Positions 16,758-25,912 of a stretch of DNA of 64,000 nt are shown in pieces (positions within the stretch are counted from its first letter, which is position 1; the number at the start of each line of letters is the position of its first letter). Made by a program: the position numbers and the translations under genes. The notes below the pieces were generated by a model. The model did no database searches and was not told the DNA's origin. It was given only the letters and a program-made list of their open reading frames with translations. Origin of the DNA: CAG-103 sp963627135 (lineage in GTDB: Bacteria > Bacillota > Clostridia > Oscillospirales > Oscillospiraceae); NCBI GenBank assembly GCA_963627135.1, contig CAVFZY010000019.1:54941-118940 (forward strand), in the 5' to 3' direction.

Positions 16758-17696
16758 ATGGAGAATTTTGTGATTTCTGTGAACGCGATCCTGCCGATGT
16801 TCTTTGTCATGGCACTCGGCTACGGCGCACGTGCACTGGGCTGGATCCGTGAGGAGGAGATTTCGAACATCAACAAGGTCGCCTTCCGTATTTTTCTTCC
16901 CTGCCTGCTTTATTATAATGTATATTGCTCGGACCTGTCCGGCTCGTTTGATCCCCTGCTGATGGCGTACGCCATCGGCGGCGTGCTGGTCACGTTCGGC
17001 CTCGCCTTTGCCTATGCGATGCTGACCGAAAAGCTGCCGGAGCGCCGCGGCGTGGTCATTCAGGGCATCTTCCGCAGTAACTACGTTATCATGGGCATCC
17101 CGGTGGCAACGGCGCTGCTCGGCGCCGACCAGCTCGGCACGATCTCGATCATGATCGCGGTCATCGTGCCGATCTTCAACATGCTGGCCATCATCGTGCT
17201 CGAGGTGTTCCGCGGCCAGAAGCCGAAGCCGCTGCACGTCCTCGGCCAGATTTTGAAAAACCCGCTCGTGATCGCGTCCGTTCTCGGCGTGCTCACGCTG
17301 CTGCTCGGCATCCGCCTGCCGTACGTCATCGAGCAGACGGTCAAAAATATCAGCGGCATCGCCTCGCCCCTGCAGCTGTTTTTGCTGGGCGCGTTCTTCC
17401 GGTTTTCCGGCCTGAAAAAATACCGCCGCGAGCTGACCGCCGTGTCCATCGGCAAGCTGATCGTCTCGCCGGCGCTCTTTCTGGGCCTGGGCGCGCTGCT
17501 CGGCTTCCGCGATGTGGCGTTCGTGTCGCTCATCGGCATCTTCGCCTCGCCGAACGCAGTCAACTCCTTCACCATGGCCCAGCAGATGGGCGGTGACGCC
17601 GAGCTCGCGGGCGATATTGTCGTTATGACCTCGGCCGTGAGTATGCTGACGATGTTCCTATGGGTGTATCTGTTCAAATCTTTGGGTATGTTCTGA
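16758..17696 (+). CDS. AEC family permease (auxin efflux carrier type)
   Basis: 312 residues with about 10 membrane segments in two halves. The region N-K-V-A-F-R-I-F-L-P-C-L-L, the later R-S-N-Y-V-I-M-G-I-P and C-terminal S-P-N-A-V-N-S-F are characteristic of the AEC family (Bacillus YwkB, malate permease MleP). These carry organic anions such as malate or malonate. ATG 16758 is preferred to GTG 16752 because GGAGG at 16743-16747 is better spaced for it. It is a single gene before trkH. Confidence 0.82.
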   Translation: MENFVISVNAILPMFFVMALGYGARALGWIREEEISNINKVAFRIFLPCLLYYNVYCSDLSGSFDPLLMAYAIGGVLVTFGLAFAYAMLTEKLPERRGVVIQGIFRSNYVIMGIPVATALLGADQLGTISIMIAVIVPIFNMLAIIVLEVFRGQKPKPLHVLGQILKNPLVIASVLGVLTLLLGIRLPYVIEQTVKNISGIASPLQLFLLGAFFRFSGLKKYRRELTAVSIGKLIVSPALFLGLGALLGFRDVAFVSLIGIFASPNAVNSFTMAQQMGGDAELAGDIVVMTSAVSMLTMFLWVYLFKSLGMF

Positions 17697-17706
17697 GCGC
17701 AAGGAC

Positions 17707-17735
17707 TTCCCAAACCGGGCAAACCGGCGTATAAT
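17707..17735 (+). promoter_or_regulatory. Possible trkH promoter
   Basis: TTCCCA, 17-base spacer, perfect TATAAT (17730-17735), 40 bases before the gene. The weak -35 box suggests activator help. Confidence 0.5.
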
Positions 17736-17774
17736 ATTTTGTTCGAATAAAGAAACCGTAAAGAGGGCAAAACC

Positions 17775-19214
17775 ATGAATTTTCGTATGATCGGGCAGGT
17801 CGTCGGCCGCGTGCTGTGCATTGAGGCTGCACTGATGTTCCTGCCGATGATCACAGCCGTGGTCTATGATGAGTCCCCGATCCCGTTTCTGATCGCCATC
17901 GGCATCACCGGCGGCATCGGGCTGGTCATGTGGCGCGTGCGCGCCAAGTCCGGCGGCATCACCGCGCGCGACGGTTTTCTGATCGTCGGCCTGTCGTGGA
18001 TCGCCATGTCGCTGCTCGGCGCGATCCCGTTTGTGCTCACGGGCGACATTCCGAACTATGTCGACGCCCTGTTCGAGACGATCTCGGGCCTGACTACGAC
18101 CGGCGCGACCGTCGTCACCGCGCCCGAGGCCATGAGCCGCGGCTGCATGTTCTGGCGCGTGTTCACGCACTGGATCGGCGGCATGGGCATTCTCGTGTTC
18201 GTGCTGGCCGTGCTCCCCATGAGCGGCAACCGGTCGATGCACATCATGCGCGCCGAGGTCCCCGGCCCGACGGTCGGCAAGCTCGTGCCGCGCATCCGCA
18301 AGACCGCCTCGATCCTCTACCTGCTGTATATCGCGCTCACGCTCGTGGAAACGGTCCTGCTCGTCGCCGGCGGCATGAGCTTTTATGACGCGCTGCTGCA
18401 CGCGTTCGCCACGGCCGGCACCGGCGGCCTGTCCACACGCGCGCTGAGCATCGGCTACTACAACAGCACATATATCGATATCGTCGTGGGCGTGTTCATG
18501 CTGCTGTTCGGCATCAACTTCAGCCTGTATTACCTGATCCTGCTCGGCAACATCCGCACCGCCCTGCGCAACGAGGAGCTGCACTGGTTCCTCGGCATCA
18601 TCGCCTTCGCCGTCATCACGATCACGATCGACCTGCAGCGCTATTACGCCGACTTTTTCCCCGCGCTGCGCGATGCGTTCTTCCAGGTCACGTCGATCAT
18701 CACGACGACCGGCTTTTCCAACACGGACTACAATGTCTGGCCGGAGTATTCACGCGCCATGCTCGTGGTGCTCATGTTCATCGGCGGCTGCGCCGGCAGC
18801 ACAGCCGGTGGTCTGAAAGTATCGCGCGTGATGCTGCTGGCCAAGTCCTGCACGATCGAGGTCAAGAAAATGCTGCGCCCCCGCTGCGTGGAGGAGGTCC
18901 GGCTCGACGGCAAGCCCGTGGACAGTCAGACCGTCTACAATGCGCTGACATATTTCACGTTTTATATTCTCATCATGCTGCTCACGGCGCTTATCATCTC
19001 GATCGACGGCTTTGATTTCACGACGAACTTCACCGCCGCCATCTCGTGCCTGTCGAACGTCGGCCCCGGACTGTCGCTCATCGGCCCGCTTGGGAGCTTT
19101 GCCATCTTCTCGCCCCTGAGCAAGATCGTGCTCATGATCGGCATGCTGCTCGGCCGTCTGGAGATTTTCCCGCTGCTGCTGCTGTTCGTGCCGTTCACGT
19201 GGCGTTGGAAATAA
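17775..19214 (+). CDS. trkH: TrkH/KtrB-type potassium uptake membrane subunit
   Basis: 479 residues with the fourfold M1-P-M2 layout of Trk/Ktr channels. The pore turns are visible: S-G-L-T-T-T-G-A-T-V near 105, G-T-G-G-L-S-T near 220, T-T-T-G-F-S-N near 315, and a last one near 425 (S-N-V-G-P-G-L). W-I-G-G-M-G-I-L-V and G-G-C-A-G-S-T-A-G-G-L-K are also typical. The regulatory TrkA/KtrA subunit is not in this window. It imports potassium, and a KdpDE-like pair lies 34 kb away. Ends at the terminator at 19247. Confidence 0.9.
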   Translation: MNFRMIGQVVGRVLCIEAALMFLPMITAVVYDESPIPFLIAIGITGGIGLVMWRVRAKSGGITARDGFLIVGLSWIAMSLLGAIPFVLTGDIPNYVDALFETISGLTTTGATVVTAPEAMSRGCMFWRVFTHWIGGMGILVFVLAVLPMSGNRSMHIMRAEVPGPTVGKLVPRIRKTASILYLLYIALTLVETVLLVAGGMSFYDALLHAFATAGTGGLSTRALSIGYYNSTYIDIVVGVFMLLFGINFSLYYLILLGNIRTALRNEELHWFLGIIAFAVITITIDLQRYYADFFPALRDAFFQVTSIITTTGFSNTDYNVWPEYSRAMLVVLMFIGGCAGSTAGGLKVSRVMLLAKSCTIEVKKMLRPRCVEEVRLDGKPVDSQTVYNALTYFTFYILIMLLTALIISIDGFDFTTNFTAAISCLSNVGPGLSLIGPLGSFAIFSPLSKIVLMIGMLLGRLEIFPLLLLFVPFTWRWK

Positions 19215-19246
19215 ACCATGTCCGCATTGGAAATGCGAATCCACAC

Positions 19247-19284
19247 ACCGCCCCGCAAGTTTTATAACTTGCGGGGCGGTTTTT
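19247..19284 (+). terminator. Terminator of trkH
   Basis: ACCGCCCCGCAAGTT and AACTTGCGGGGCGGT pair perfectly around TTAT; TTTT follows. Confidence 0.9.
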
Positions 19285-19340
19285 CAAAGCTGCTCCGCGC
19301 CGAACAAATGATACAGCATTTCAAAGGCATTTGCGCAGCG

Positions 19341-19593
19341 GGGGGAGCCCGAGGGGGGCGATGCCTTCTCCTTGAGGAGAAGGTGCTGAGCGCAGCGAGG
19401 CGGATGAGGTGGAAAGGCTGCGGCCATCTCCAGCGGCTCCGGAAGTGCGCCGTATATCCAACGACACCTCATCCGTCGCGGCGTACCGCCGCGCCACCTT
19501 CCCCTCAAGGGGAAGGCTCGAAAAATACGCGGCAAATCTTACCTCAGCAGCTTATTCCACCCGAGGCGGGCCTTGCCCCCCTCGGGCTCCCCC
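19341..19593. mobile_element. MITE-like palindromic element
   Basis: The 530-base gap between trkH and the YkvI gene holds nested inverted repeats. The outer arms are GGGGGAGCCCGAGGGGGGC (19341-19359) and its exact complement (19575-19593). The inner arms (from 19363, ending 19517) share GCCTTC-Y-CCTTGAGG-R-GAAGGTG and a G-G-A-T-G-A-G-G-T-G block. There is no transposase. Nested terminal inverted repeats and no coding capacity fit a non-autonomous element. Confidence 0.6.
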
Positions 19594-19644
19594 GCGGCTC
19601 TGGCACATCACACAGCCGCAACTGACCCACCCCAAAACAGCGAC

Positions 19645-19672
19645 AACCCCGCAGGCCAAAGCCTGCGGGGTT
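19645..19672. repeat. Perfect hairpin downstream of YkvI gene
   Basis: AACCCCGCAGGC and GCCTGCGGGGTT around CAAA. It lies downstream of the minus-strand permease, without a convincing T-run on that strand. Confidence 0.5.
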
Positions 19673-19747
19673 GCCTCTCTATGACGCTGCAAGTGCAGCG
19701 GTCAGTGTTTCTTAATTGGGACGCAGGAGAGTTGCGCCTTGGTCAGA

Positions 19748-20983
19748 TCACTCCGACAGCTCTGCCTTCTTCTCGGCAGACAGCTTCTTGATCTTCGGGA
19801 TGCCCCAGATGAACGCCGGGAGCACAACAACGATCAATGCATAGTAGCCGTCATAGCCATAGATCTTGGAGATGATGGTCGACAGGCCGAGCAGAGAGAC
19901 CGCATAGCACAGGCCGATGACGACCACGCCGACGATGATGCTGCGCACAGCCTTGCTCTTGATCGCCTTCGGGAAGCAGTGACCCTCAAAGCGCTGGATC
20001 ATGGAGTAGACCAGCGTGACAGACGTGGACACGAACGCGCAGAACAGCAGGATGGTGTACACGACGAACAGCCAGGCATAGCCGCTGCCCATGAGGGTGA
20101 CGACGCTCTGGTTGGGGAGCTTCATAACATCGCCGATGTGGCGAGCTACAATGCTGGCGACCGTGTCGACGCCAACGCTCTTGATGGTGCTGAGGATCGG
20201 GTACCAGCGCAGCAGCATGGCGCCGGAAGCGGCGAGCGCGCCGCCGTTCATGAGCCAGCCGAGGATGCTGGCGCGCTTGACGCCCTTGTGGGTCAGCTCG
20301 GTGGAAGCGGCGATCATGGCCGGGACGGACACGCACTGGAAAGCAGCGTACACGAACACGCCGCGCCAGACACCCTCGAGGCCCTTCTGGGAGGTAACCT
20401 CGGAAATCGCCGGGAGGGAAGCATAAGCAGCGTTCTCGGTGGCCAGCTCCTGAGCGACCGCGTCGATCGGGACGACGAAGCCCATGATGACCAAGATCGC
20501 GGTGACGATCAGGATCGCGGTGGAAAGCACAGTGGAAGCCTTGATGATCAGACCGACGCCGAAGATCGACAGGAGGATCAGCAGGGCAATGATGACCAGG
20601 TTGCAGATGATATCGGGCAGGTCGATCAGGCTCTTGACGATGCCGCCGGCGCCGTCAACGCAGGAGGCGACCGCCGCGAGGATGATGATGATGTAGAAGA
20701 TCTCAAAGAAGACCTCCATCCACGGCTTCGGATACAGGGCACGGTAGGTGTCCTTATAGTTGTCGAAACCGTTGAGCTTGGCAAACTTCATCATGATGTA
20801 CATGACAACGGCCAGGATGCCCATGGCCAGCAGCGGGAAGACCGCTGCGGTCCAGCCATACTGAACGAAATAGTTCACGACCTGGTTGCCGGTCGCAAAG
20901 CCGGCGCCCACGTGGGTGCCGAACCAGACAGACGCCACGGTGAAGGCGGCTGCCCAGCTGCTCTTGAGCTGTTTGTTATCCAT
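19748..20983 (-). CDS. YkvI-type membrane transporter (LeuT fold)
   Basis: 411 residues, about 10-12 membrane segments. The first segment V-W-F-G-T-H-V-G-A-G-F-A-T-G-N-Q resembles the unwound first helix of LeuT-fold transporters. The pattern is that of the YkvI family, uncharacterised relatives of branched-chain amino-acid and NSS carriers. AAAAAGAGAGAGG precedes the start. It is monocistronic, between the MITE-like element and a 520-base gap. No substrate can be given. Confidence 0.72.
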   Translation of the reverse strand: MDNKQLKSSWAAAFTVASVWFGTHVGAGFATGNQVVNYFVQYGWTAAVFPLLAMGILAVVMYIMMKFAKLNGFDNYKDTYRALYPKPWMEVFFEIFYIIIILAAVASCVDGAGGIVKSLIDLPDIICNLVIIALLILLSIFGVGLIIKASTVLSTAILIVTAILVIMGFVVPIDAVAQELATENAAYASLPAISEVTSQKGLEGVWRGVFVYAAFQCVSVPAMIAASTELTHKGVKRASILGWLMNGGALAASGAMLLRWYPILSTIKSVGVDTVASIVARHIGDVMKLPNQSVVTLMGSGYAWLFVVYTILLFCAFVSTSVTLVYSMIQRFEGHCFPKAIKSKAVRSIIVGVVVIGLCYAVSLLGLSTIISKIYGYDGYYALIVVVLPAFIWGIPKIKKLSAEKKAELSE

Positions 20984-21506
20984 TTTTTACCTCTCTCTTT
21001 TTTGCTCTTTTTGCTTTTCTCTCTTCTTTTATTTCAATCCCGCCTCGTGCTCTCCTACCAACCTGGGCAGGGTTCGAAATCCACATCCTTGTGTTAATTT
21101 GTGAACAAGTCATTAACAACTAGGATAGTAAATTTATAATTCTCTCACACGCAAAAGTCAATAACAACCTCTTCCAATCCCCAATATTTTTCAGTCATTT
21201 TCTGAAAATTGTCGAATTGCACAAAATTATGCATGCATTTTTATGCACTCTGATCTTGGCGTTTTTGTAAGATTTTGCGTGATTTTGACGCTTTGATAGA
21301 AAGAAAACAGTTGCGGCGTCTACACTTTCGTGCTATCATAACAGCGTTAGAAGGCCAAAACTTTTGTCGGTTTTCTGACAATCCGGTTTGGCAGATTTTT
21401 GACGCGCGTCTGTGTTTTCGGCAGACGCAATTGATGAATTTTTAACCATCATTTTTTGCGTACACATGCACTGAGCCATGTCGATTTTGAGAGGAGTGCG
21501 CGCGTT
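20984..21506. other. Divergent intergenic region, AT-rich
   Basis: This 523-base region between divergent genes is markedly richer in A and T than its surroundings. It contains the promoter at 21311-21339 for the plus-strand operon and a small hairpin GCGTCTG...CAGACGC (about 21407-21427) in the leader. I see no gene and no recognised riboswitch. Confidence 0.5.
21311..21339 (+). promoter_or_regulatory. Promoter of the FAH-ketopantoate reductase operon
   Basis: TTGCGG, 17-base spacer, TATCAT (21334-21339). The leader to the first gene is about 160 nt. Confidence 0.5.
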
Positions 21507-22361
21507 ATGAAGCTCGTGACATTTGAAAAAGGCGGCCGCGTCGCCGTCGGTCTGCTCAATGCGGCCGGTACGGCCGTGCATCCCATGCCGGGCTGCGCGG
21601 ACATGCAGGCGCTCATCGGCATCTGGCCGGCGCTGGACACTGCCGCCGTGCTGCGCGGTGCGGCCCTGCCGCTCGAGAGCGTACAGTTGCTCGCCCCCAT
21701 CCCCCGCCCGGTGCAGGACGTGATCTGCCTGGGCATCAATTATTTTGACCACGCTAAGGAGAGCGAAGCCGTCGCCGGCAAGGGCGTCAAGGCGCCGGAC
21801 ACGTTCCCAATCTATTTTTCCAAGCGCGTGGACGAGGCCGTCGCCCCCGGCGGCGACATCCTCAGCCACAGTGACCTCGTCGCCGACCTCGACTACGAGG
21901 CGGAGCTGGCCGTCATCATCGGCAAGGCGGCGTACAACGTCAGCGAGGCGGACGCGCTGGACTATGTGTTCGGCTACACCATTTTGAATGATGTGAGCGC
22001 GCGCACGATCCAGAACCAGCACAAGCAGTGGTACCGCGGCAAGAGTCTCGACGGCTTCACGCCGATGGGCCCGTGGATCGTCACGCCGGAGGAATTCGAC
22101 GTGCGCAAACCGTGGAAAATTCAGAGCCGCGTCAACGGCGAGCTGCGGCAGGACAGCACGACGGATCTCATGATCTTCCACGTGCCGTACGTGATCGCCG
22201 AGCTCAGCCGGGGCATGACGCTCCGTCCCGGCACGATCATCTCCATGGGCACGCCGGCCGGCGTGGGCATGGGCTTTGACCCGCCGAAGTGGCTGCACCC
22301 GGGCGACGTGGTCGCGTGCAGCATTGAGGGCATCGGCGCCCTCACCAACACCGTTCGGTAA
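21507..22361 (+). CDS. Fumarylacetoacetate hydrolase (FAH) family protein
   Basis: 284 residues. The catalytic domain starts near residue 70 with V-I-C-L-G-I-N-Y-F-D-H-A. Metal ligands follow the usual spacing in D-L-D-Y-E-A-E-L-A-V-I-I-G (E-x-E and later D). The end has I-S-M-G-T-P-A-G-V-G-M-G. The family cleaves C-C bonds in beta-diketo acids or decarboxylates/tautomerises oxaloacetate-like acids. ATG 21507 follows AGAGGAG. The following genes are two keto-acid-reductase-like proteins, so the operon probably handles 2-keto acids from a catabolic path (inference). Confidence 0.85.
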   Translation: MKLVTFEKGGRVAVGLLNAAGTAVHPMPGCADMQALIGIWPALDTAAVLRGAALPLESVQLLAPIPRPVQDVICLGINYFDHAKESEAVAGKGVKAPDTFPIYFSKRVDEAVAPGGDILSHSDLVADLDYEAELAVIIGKAAYNVSEADALDYVFGYTILNDVSARTIQNQHKQWYRGKSLDGFTPMGPWIVTPEEFDVRKPWKIQSRVNGELRQDSTTDLMIFHVPYVIAELSRGMTLRPGTIISMGTPAGVGMGFDPPKWLHPGDVVACSIEGIGALTNTVR

Positions 22362-22432
22362 TCCGCCGTCAGGCATCCGCCTGCAGCGGCCGAAGATATC
22401 GCAAACAGATTCAGAAAAGGAGAGAAAAAGTT

Positions 22433-23443
22433 ATGAAATTTGCAATGTATGGTTCCGGCGCAGCCGGCAGCGTCTTCGCTTCTTACCTCCGTAAGGGCGG
22501 TGCGGACATCATCCTCATCGACCGCTACGAGGCCCACATGAAGAAAGTCGCCGAGGAAGGCATGCACTTCACCATCCATCAGGAGGAAGAGGGTGGCTAC
22601 AAGGACTACGATTACCAGCTCAAGGGCTTCCGCACCTACACCACCGCCGCTGACGCGGCCGCGGCGGAGGGAAAGGTCGATGTCATCATCTACATGACCA
22701 AGGCGACCCAGCTCGAGCAGGCCATTCAGGACTCCCTGCCCGTCGTGGGCGACAGCACCGTAGCCGTCTCCCTCATCAACGGCCTCGGCAACGACGACAA
22801 CCTCTTCAAGGTCTTCCCGAAGGAGCGCTGCGTCATCGGCTCCGGCGTTCTCGGCACCGCACTGCCCGAGCCCGGCCACTGCGTTTCCACTCCTGCCGGC
22901 GGCGTACAGATGAACTTCGGCGGCGCTGTCAGAAGCGAGCTCAACGACGCTGCATGCGCAGAGATGCTCAAGTGCTACCGCGAGGGCGGCTGCGACGCAT
23001 ACTGGCGCGACGGCGAGCCGGGCACCGACAACAACATCTACAAGTTCATCTGGAAAAAGGTCTGCGTGAACGCCACCGTCAACACCGTGTGCGCGGTCCT
23101 GCGCCTGAAGATCGGCGAGGTCGAGGCGGATCCGTTTGGCCAGTGGCTGTTCCACAGCGTCATCCGCGAGACCTGCGCGGTCGCGACCGCCAAGGGCGTG
23201 CCGATGGACGCCGATGAGTTCATCGCTCACGATCATCAGGACATCGTCACCAACATCGCGGACTACTATCCGTCCATGTGCCAGGACATGCTCTTCAACC
23301 ACCGCCAGACCGAGATCGACGTGCTCAACGGCAAGATCGCGGAGTACGGCGAGCAGCTGGGCATCGACACCCCGGTGTGCAAGGTCCTGTCCCAGGTCGT
23401 GCGCTGCATCCAGGGCAACTACGACAAGCAGTACCTGAAGTAA
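22433..23443 (+). CDS. Ketopantoate reductase family (PanE/ApbA-like) oxidoreductase, copy 1
   Basis: 336 residues. The N-terminal NADP fold has G-S-G-A-A-G-S-V-F-A-S-Y-L (residues 6-18). S-L-I-N-G-L-G-N-D holds the conserved Asn. K-V-C-V-N-A-T-V-N-T carries the Lys and Asn of the 6-phosphogluconate-dehydrogenase-like C-domain. It reduces a 2-keto acid to a 2-hydroxy acid. Two such genes in a row, with no other pantothenate gene near, argue against a pantothenate role. AAGGAGAG precedes the start. Confidence 0.85.
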   Translation: MKFAMYGSGAAGSVFASYLRKGGADIILIDRYEAHMKKVAEEGMHFTIHQEEEGGYKDYDYQLKGFRTYTTAADAAAAEGKVDVIIYMTKATQLEQAIQDSLPVVGDSTVAVSLINGLGNDDNLFKVFPKERCVIGSGVLGTALPEPGHCVSTPAGGVQMNFGGAVRSELNDAACAEMLKCYREGGCDAYWRDGEPGTDNNIYKFIWKKVCVNATVNTVCAVLRLKIGEVEADPFGQWLFHSVIRETCAVATAKGVPMDADEFIAHDHQDIVTNIADYYPSMCQDMLFNHRQTEIDVLNGKIAEYGEQLGIDTPVCKVLSQVVRCIQGNYDKQYLK

Positions 23444-23463
23444 TTTCCCACCCCGAATTTTCT

Positions 23464-23492
23464 CTGCCGGCCGGCCAACAACCGGCCGGCAG
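23464..23492 (+). repeat. Perfect hairpin between the two reductase genes
   Basis: CTGCCGGCCGG and CCGGCCGGCAG around 7 bases, directly before the AGGAGG site of the next gene. It may tune stability or expression of the second copy. Confidence 0.6.
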
Positions 23493-23512
23493 TCTGCTAA
23501 GGAGGCAAACGC

Positions 23513-24463
23513 ATGAAAATTGCAATGATCGGCTCCGGCGCTGCCGGCAGCGTGTTCGCCGCCTACCTGCGCAAGGGCGGCGCCGAGCTCTGGCTCGTCG
23601 ATAAGTACAAGGCGCACATGGACAAGATCGCGGCCGACGGGCTGGTCTTCCGCACGCCGGAGGGCGAGGAAGTGCTCACGGGCTTCCACACGAGCGCCAC
23701 CGCGCACGACATCGGCACCATGGACATGGTCATCCTCATGGTCAAGGCCACGCAGACCGCGGACGTCATGGCCGACACCATGCCCTGCATCGGGCCGGAG
23801 ACGGCCGTCGTCTCGCTGCAAAACGGCCTCGGCAACGACGAGGTGCTCGCCCAGTTTGTGGAGAGCGACCGCATCCTCTACGGCAGCGGCCTGATCGGCA
23901 CGGAGCTGGCCGGCCCCGGCGTGTGCGTGAGCAAGCCGGAAAAGGGCATCCAGATGCACTTCGGCGCCGTGCACAACAATCCGAAGGCCGACGCCGCCGG
24001 CAAGGCGCTTGAGGCATGCTTCCGTGCGGGCGGCTGCAACGCGAGCTTTGATGCCGATGTCCGCCCGTACATCTGGAAGAAAGTCATCGCCAACAGCGGC
24101 TACAACGGCGTGAGCGCCGTCATGCGCCTGAAGGTGAAGGAAACGTTCGCCGACCCCTACGGCCACGACATCGTCATGCACGTCTGGAAAGAGGGCTGCG
24201 CCGTCGCGCAGGCGCTCGGCATCGGCGATCTCTGGCCGCTCATGGAGCAGGAGGAGCCGAACATCGTCGCCAACCTCGGCAACTACTATCCGTCCATGGC
24301 GCAGGACGCCGTGCTGCACCGGCGCCAGACGGAGATCTCCGTGCTCAATGGCGCCATCGCGCGCTACGGTGCGCGGCTGGGCGTGCCCACCCCGTTCAAC
24401 ACCGTCATCGCGCAGGTCATCTCCTGCATTCAAAATAACTACGACAAGCAGTATCTGGGCTGA
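23513..24463 (+). CDS. Ketopantoate reductase family oxidoreductase, copy 2
   Basis: 316 residues, paralogous to the previous gene throughout (I-G-S-G-A-A-G-S-V-F-A-A-Y-L at the start; W-K-K-V-I-A-N-S-G-Y-N near 190; the same C-terminal I-Q-N-N-Y-D-K-Q-Y-L). It lacks the longer loop of copy 1 near residues 45-60. The pair may act on different keto acids or form a heterodimer. The operon ends at the terminator at 24480. Confidence 0.85.
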   Translation: MKIAMIGSGAAGSVFAAYLRKGGAELWLVDKYKAHMDKIAADGLVFRTPEGEEVLTGFHTSATAHDIGTMDMVILMVKATQTADVMADTMPCIGPETAVVSLQNGLGNDEVLAQFVESDRILYGSGLIGTELAGPGVCVSKPEKGIQMHFGAVHNNPKADAAGKALEACFRAGGCNASFDADVRPYIWKKVIANSGYNGVSAVMRLKVKETFADPYGHDIVMHVWKEGCAVAQALGIGDLWPLMEQEEPNIVANLGNYYPSMAQDAVLHRRQTEISVLNGAIARYGARLGVPTPFNTVIAQVISCIQNNYDKQYLG

Positions 24464-24479
24464 TATTGCATCCCGCGCC

Positions 24480-24508
24480 AGCGCCCCGGCAGCCGCCGGG
24501 GCGCTTTT
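24480..24508 (+). terminator. Terminator of the FAH operon
   Basis: AGCGCCCCGGC and GCCGGGGCGCT around AGCC; TTTT follows. Confidence 0.85.
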
Positions 24509-24522
24509 CGTGCTCCAGACGC

Positions 24523-24558
24523 AAAAAACACCCCCTGTGCCGTGCACAGGGGGTGTTT
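24523..24558 (-). terminator. Terminator of the SipW/TasA-like operon
   Basis: AAACACCCCCTGTGC and GCACAGGGGGTGTTT pair perfectly around CGT. On the minus strand a run of six T follows, ending the surface operon. Confidence 0.88.
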
Positions 24559-24591
24559 GCTGTGGTTTTGCTTTCCGGCAGCGCCGCGCGC

Positions 24592-25899
24592 TTACCGGTT
24601 GGGGTACTTCTGGGCCAGCTCGGCCTCGAGCGCATCCCAGTCACGCTGCTGCGTGATCTTCGTCCACGTCTCGGGCGAGGTGTTGTTCTCGCGCTCGTAA
24701 TCGTGGCTGTTGGTGGCTTCCTGCACGGCCTCATAGTACCAGGCGTCCGTGTTGCTGTTGTCCGGCCAGGTGACCATGTCGGGGAGGAAGTGATCCTTGT
24801 CCGGCGTGCGGAACAGGACGTTGTTGATGATCTCCATGACCTCGGCGCGGGTGATCTCCTGCTCCGGGCGGAACGTGCCGTCCGGGAAGCCGCTGACCAG
24901 GCCAAGGGCCGCCGCGCGGTTGATATACTCGCGCGCCCAGTTATCCGAGATATCGGAGAATGCGTCGTCCGTGACCTCCGGCGCGTGGAAGAACAGCGCC
25001 GCGATCGTGGCGAACTCCGCGCGGGTGATGTGCTGCTGCGGTCCGAACGTGCCGTCCGGGAAGCCGGCGAGGATGCCGGCGTTCGTCAGCGTGGCGACCT
25101 GGTTGCTGTACCAGCTGTTGGCCTCCACATCCGGGTACGGATACGTGGTACACCAGACCTGCTCGCGCGCGTCATCCTGCAGCAGGCGGTAGAAGATCGT
25201 CGCGACCTCCATACGCGTGATCGGGTCGAGCGGGCCGACGTCGCCGTTCGGGTAGCCGACGATATACGCGTCGTGCTTGTCACGCTCCAGCGGCGGAGGC
25301 GGCACTTCGTTATCCTCGACGGAGAACACGAACGTGATGTGCGCGGCCGCTTCCTGGAACGCGTTGCCCATGGCGGGGTCGACCTCGATGGTCACGTCCA
25401 GATCGACCGGATCGGTCTTGGGGCCGACCTCGGCGATGAAGACGTTGCTCTTGAGGCCCTCGGTCGCGTCAAGCTCGCTGAAGAGCTTCGCGGTCTTGTT
25501 GGATGCGAGCACAACGCCGTTTTTCGATACGGTCATGCTGATGTGATCGAGCACGTCGCTGTAGGAGATGGCGGAGCCTTCCTTGGCGGAGGCGTCGCCG
25601 TCGATCTCCGCGCGCAGATAGATCTTTGCGCCCTGCGCGCCGTTTTTGCTGTCGGCCTGCACGCGGATGGTCTGCGTGAGGCTGTCGCCGGGCATGCAGT
25701 CGGAGAAGTTCGGGAACAGGTTCGTGTCCGAGCCGCTGCCCGTGTGCGTGAAGGTGAAGCGCGCGTTGTTGCCGTCCGAGCCGTCATAGTACGTGACGGT
25801 GGGGATGTTCTCCTCGCCCGTCGCCCAGATGCCCAGACCGGCGGCCAGCGCGACCACCAGCACGAGGGCGACGATCATGGTAAGCTTTTTGTGTTTCAT
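24592..25899 (-). CDS. TasA/CalY-like surface protein with three SLH repeats
   Basis: 435 residues. The N-terminus (M-K-H-K-K-L-T then a 20-residue hydrophobic stretch ending G-I-W-A-T-G) resembles the SipW-class leaders of its neighbours. Residues about 35-195 are a camelysin/TasA-like beta domain. After a P-P-P-P linker come three S-layer-homology repeats, recognisable by G-Y-P-N-G-D-V-G-P, A-G-F-P-D-G-T-F-G-P and S-G-F-P-D-G-T-F-R-P, each followed by I-T-R-x-E. SLH domains bind pyruvylated wall polymers, so this protein can tie the operon's fibre to the wall. It is the last gene of the operon. Confidence 0.8.
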   Translation of the reverse strand: MKHKKLTMIVALVLVVALAAGLGIWATGEENIPTVTYYDGSDGNNARFTFTHTGSGSDTNLFPNFSDCMPGDSLTQTIRVQADSKNGAQGAKIYLRAEIDGDASAKEGSAISYSDVLDHISMTVSKNGVVLASNKTAKLFSELDATEGLKSNVFIAEVGPKTDPVDLDVTIEVDPAMGNAFQEAAAHITFVFSVEDNEVPPPPLERDKHDAYIVGYPNGDVGPLDPITRMEVATIFYRLLQDDAREQVWCTTYPYPDVEANSWYSNQVATLTNAGILAGFPDGTFGPQQHITRAEFATIAALFFHAPEVTDDAFSDISDNWAREYINRAAALGLVSGFPDGTFRPEQEITRAEVMEIINNVLFRTPDKDHFLPDMVTWPDNSNTDAWYYEAVQEATNSHDYERENNTSPETWTKITQQRDWDALEAELAQKYPNR

Positions 25900-25912
25900 A
25901 CCGCTGCCCTCC

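Noticed and set aside
19218..19791. Several frames of 70-135 codons in the gap after trkH
   Set aside because: They run through the nested inverted repeats of the MITE-like element; different frames give mirrored low-complexity peptides.
22121..24547. 808-codon open frame on the minus strand
   Set aside because: Antisense to the two reductases; no signal, motif or start site. Composition artefact.
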